Shown piece after piece: positions 62,397 through 64,000 of a DNA stretch of 64,000 nt. The position numbers were made by a program, and so were the translations under genes. Position 1 is the first letter of the stretch. Each line of letters begins with the position of its first letter. The notes beneath the pieces were generated by a model. It saw only the letters and a list, made by a program, of their open reading frames with translations. It was not told the origin of the DNA and made no database searches. Origin of the DNA: Planktophila turicensis (GTDB taxonomy: Bacteria; Actinomycetota; Actinomycetes; Nanopelagicales; Nanopelagicaceae); the NCBI GenBank assembly GCA_965234405.1, contig OZ248346.1, one strand, 5' to 3'.

Positions 62397-62433
62397 TCTT
62401 TAATTTTCACGTAACAACGACGAAGGAGTAACA

Positions 62434-63207
62434 ATGCGTAAACCACTCATGGCTGGTAACTGGAAGATGAACCTCAATCACCTCGAGGCGATTGCAGTTG
62501 CACAGAAGCTTGTCTACTCACTCGAAGATAAGGATTACGACGCAGTAGATGTCGCAATCATTCCTCCATTTACAGATATCCGCTCTATCCAAACTATGGT
62601 CGATGGTGATCGCCTCCGCCTGCAGTATGGTGCGCAAGATCTTTCACCGGAAGGCTCCGGTGCATTTACTGGTGATATCTCTGGTTCAATGCTTGCAAAG
62701 CTTGGCTGCACATTTGTTGTCATTGGTCACTCAGAGCGTCGCGCAATCCATCATGAAGATGACGCACTCATTAATCGCAAGATTAAAGCCGCCCTTGCCA
62801 ATGAACTCACACCCATTTTCTGCGTTGGTGAAGAGCTAGCAATCCGCGAATCCGGAACCCATGTTTCACATGTCATCCGTCAGGTACGTGCAGGCCTCGA
62901 AGGTTTCCATAAGCCAGACCTTAAGAAGATCGTTATTGCTTACGAACCAGTCTGGGCAATCGGCACAGGCAAGACAGCAACTCCTGAAGATGCACAAGAA
63001 GTATGTGCCGCTATCCGCGAAGAAGTAGAGCAGATCGGCTCATCCGAGATCGCAGCAAATATGCGCATTCTTTATGGCGGTTCTGTGAAGTCAGCGAATA
63101 TCGTTGAAATCATGAAGCAGACCGATGTCGATGGCGCCCTCATCGGGGGAGCAAGCCTTGACCCTGAAGAGCTGGCAAAGATCGTTAAGTTCCACGCTCA
63201 GGCGTAG
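62434..63207 (+). CDS. tpiA: Triosephosphate isomerase
   Basis: TIM-barrel enzyme of 257 residues interconverting DHAP and GAP. Catalytic residues are visible: Asn9 and Lys11 in AGNWKMN, His99 in VIGHSERR, and the Glu of AYEPVWAIGTG (about 171), followed by the loop and LYGGSVK. A good ribosome site GAAGGAG lies seven bases before the ATG. The 37-base gap to pgk has no terminator, so it belongs to the gap operon. Confidence 0.98.
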   Translation: MRKPLMAGNWKMNLNHLEAIAVAQKLVYSLEDKDYDAVDVAIIPPFTDIRSIQTMVDGDRLRLQYGAQDLSPEGSGAFTGDISGSMLAKLGCTFVVIGHSERRAIHHEDDALINRKIKAALANELTPIFCVGEELAIRESGTHVSHVIRQVRAGLEGFHKPDLKKIVIAYEPVWAIGTGKTATPEDAQEVCAAIREEVEQIGSSEIAANMRILYGGSVKSANIVEIMKQTDVDGALIGGASLDPEELAKIVKFHAQA

Positions 63208-63254
63208 TTCGCATCTAATTCCTATCTAATTCAAAGCTTTCCAGTTCATTCGGG

Positions 63255-63289
63255 TATCCTGTACCCCTACCTCTAGAGGAGTTTTACGC
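63255..63289 (+). promoter_or_regulatory. Possible secG-rbpA promoter
   Basis: TATCCT at 63255-63260 could be a -10 element with a start near 63267; a TTCAAA 19 bases further upstream is a weak -35. AGAGGAG precedes the secG ATG. Confidence 0.3.
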
Positions 63290-63520
63290 ATGGCTTTAGC
63301 TCTATCAATCTTTCTTGTCATCACAAGCGTCTTGATGATTCTTCTCGTCTTGCTTCACAAGGGCAAAGGTTCTGGCCTCTCCGATCTATTCGGTGGCGGC
63401 GTCTCATCAAACTACGGCGGATCATCTGTCGTGGAACGAAACCTTGATCGAATCACAATCGTCGTAGGCGGACTCTGGTTCGCTGGCGTTGTTAGCCTCT
63501 CACTCGTTTTGAAGGGTTAA
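63290..63520 (+). CDS. secG: Protein translocase subunit SecG
   Basis: Small Sec translocon subunit of 76 residues with two membrane helices (about 2-22 and 55-74). Between them is the conserved LLHKGKGSGLSDLFGGGVSS loop (seen as HKGKGSGLSDLFGGG). Its place directly after tpiA is conserved in actinobacteria. The ribosome site AGAGGAG is strong. rbpA follows after three bases. Confidence 0.94.
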   Translation: MALALSIFLVITSVLMILLVLLHKGKGSGLSDLFGGGVSSNYGGSSVVERNLDRITIVVGGLWFAGVVSLSLVLKG

Positions 63521-63523
63521 TCC

Positions 63524-63865
63524 ATGGCAAGTGCAATTCGCGGAAGTCGTGTCGGCGCTGGCCCAATGGGCGAAGCGGAGCGCGGAGATCAGATTGAGCG
63601 CGCAACAGTTTCGTACTGGTGTGCCAATGGCCATGAAGTTCGTCCATCATTTGCAGTTGAAGAAACTGTTGTAATTCCCGATCAGTGGGATTGCCCTAAG
63701 TGCGGCCTACCTGCAGGTCGCGATAAGAACAATCCACCAAGCGCTGTAGTTAATATCCCTTACAAGACTCACCTTGCTTATGTAAAAGAGCGTCGCTCAG
63801 ATAAGGAAGGCGAGAAGATCCTAGAAGATGCTCTCCGCAAACTTCGTGGAGACGATATCGAGTAA
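63524..63865 (+). CDS. rbpA: RNA polymerase-binding protein RbpA
   Basis: Actinobacteria-specific transcription factor of 113 residues that binds the principal sigma factor and stabilises the open complex. The core domain has cysteines in YWCANGHEVRPSF and DQWDCPKCGLPAG, and the C-terminal sigma-interacting domain follows from about residue 75 (THLAYVKERRSDKEGEKIL, seen as YVKERRSDKEGE). The N-terminal basic tail contains GSRVGAGPMG. Its presence is a firm marker of the phylum. Confidence 0.95.
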   Translation: MASAIRGSRVGAGPMGEAERGDQIERATVSYWCANGHEVRPSFAVEETVVIPDQWDCPKCGLPAGRDKNNPPSAVVNIPYKTHLAYVKERRSDKEGEKILEDALRKLRGDDIE

Positions 63866-63872
63866 TCGGCCT

Positions 63873-64000
63873 CTATAGAGATCGGGCAGCTGCCAAGATT
63901 TCATCAATACCCGCACTTCGCTTCTGCAGATGCAGACGAAGGAGCGGGTATTTTCTTGTAGCTAGCGCACGGTTATCACCGATTGCCTGAGCAAAGAGAA
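63873..64000 (-). CDS. 3' end of an unidentified minus-strand gene
   Basis: The minus strand is open from the window edge to a TAG at 63873-63875 and reads 42 residues ending KRSAGIDEILAAARSL. The alanine- and leucine-rich C-terminus looks like real protein, but I cannot name the family. It converges on rbpA with seven bases between stop codons. Pentose phosphate genes often lie nearby in actinobacteria, which is only a hint. Confidence 0.55.
   Translation of the reverse strand, partial: LFAQAIGDNRALATRKYPLLRLHLQKRSAGIDEILAAARSL
63906..63957 (+). terminator. Terminator of secG-rbpA, inside the opposing reading frame
   Basis: Stem AATACCCGC (63906-63914) with GCGGGTATT (63944-63952), further pairing inside (CTGCA/TGCAG), followed by TTCTT. 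It overlaps the C-terminal codons of the minus-strand frame. Confidence 0.7.

Noticed and set aside
1..64000. Mobile elements, prophage, toxin-antitoxin, CRISPR or defence genes
   Set aside because: Every sizeable conserved frame is a core housekeeping gene; I saw no transposase, integrase, direct-repeat array or terminal inverted repeats.

Overview
The window is a compact, almost gap-free piece of an actinobacterial core chromosome. Actinobacterial markers are RbpA, WhiA, SepF, a PriA-type HisA, an ANTAR response regulator and a TraR/DksA protein with a lysine-rich tail. The base composition is far less GC-rich than in streptomycetes or mycobacteria. Genes mostly overlap by 1-10 bases or sit a few bases apart, no gene-free stretch reaches 300 bases, and many genes look leaderless. 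Together this suggests a small-genome, low-GC actinobacterium, most likely a freshwater acI/Nanopelagicales type. That assignment is inference. The broad gene order (division cluster, ileS, lspA, dnaE, his, trp, lgt, glt, pyk, liv, polA, rpsA, uvr, whiA, gap-pgk-tpiA) follows the order I know from Streptomyces with many genes removed. I see no insertion sequence, prophage, CRISPR array or rRNA.

Layout. 1-8.9 kb: end of the cell wall/division cluster (murD partial, ftsW, murG, murC, ftsQ, ftsZ, yfiH-like, yggS, sepF, yggT). divIVA, usual at this point, is absent. 8.9-12.3 kb: ileS on the minus strand behind a T-box leader. 12.3-18.1 kb: lysine-rich TraR/DksA protein, lspA, a RluD-type pseudouridine synthase, dnaE. 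18.1-28.0 kb: hisD-C-B-H-priA-F-I running directly into trpE, a 52-residue membrane protein, trpC-B-A. trpD, trpF and trpG are not here. 28.0-30.7 kb: MauE/DoxX-type protein, DsbA-like thioredoxin, lgt and a VIT-family transporter. 30.8-38.2 kb: glutamate synthase (gltB, gltD) and pyk. 38.3-38.9 kb: a class I-shaped tRNA with a CAA (Leu) anticodon, one base ahead of a PdtaR-like regulator. 39.1-43.9 kb: branched-chain amino acid ABC transporter livKHMGF. 43.9-49.7 kb: a hotdog thioesterase and polA fired divergently, an MFS transporter, rpsA. 49.8-57.2 kb: coaE and uvrB-uvrA-uvrC. 57.2-63.9 kb: rapZ-yvcK-whiA, gap-pgk-tpiA, secG, rbpA. At the right edge is the 3' end of an unidentified minus-strand gene.

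How it fits together: peptidoglycan precursor synthesis and septum assembly, histidine and tryptophan synthesis (PriA probably also covers the missing TrpF step), ammonium assimilation through GltBD, amino acid import through Liv, nucleotide excision repair and PolA for DNA damage, and lower glycolysis.

I do not see a clear new multi-gene system. The most unusual signals are RNA-level: the ileS T-box with a hairpin that both hides the ribosome site and ends in a U-run; the short-armed tRNA(CAA) fused to pdtaR; a hairpin enclosing the gltB ribosome site; a recurrent -10 element 6-8 bases before start codons; and terminators buried in the ends of convergent genes.
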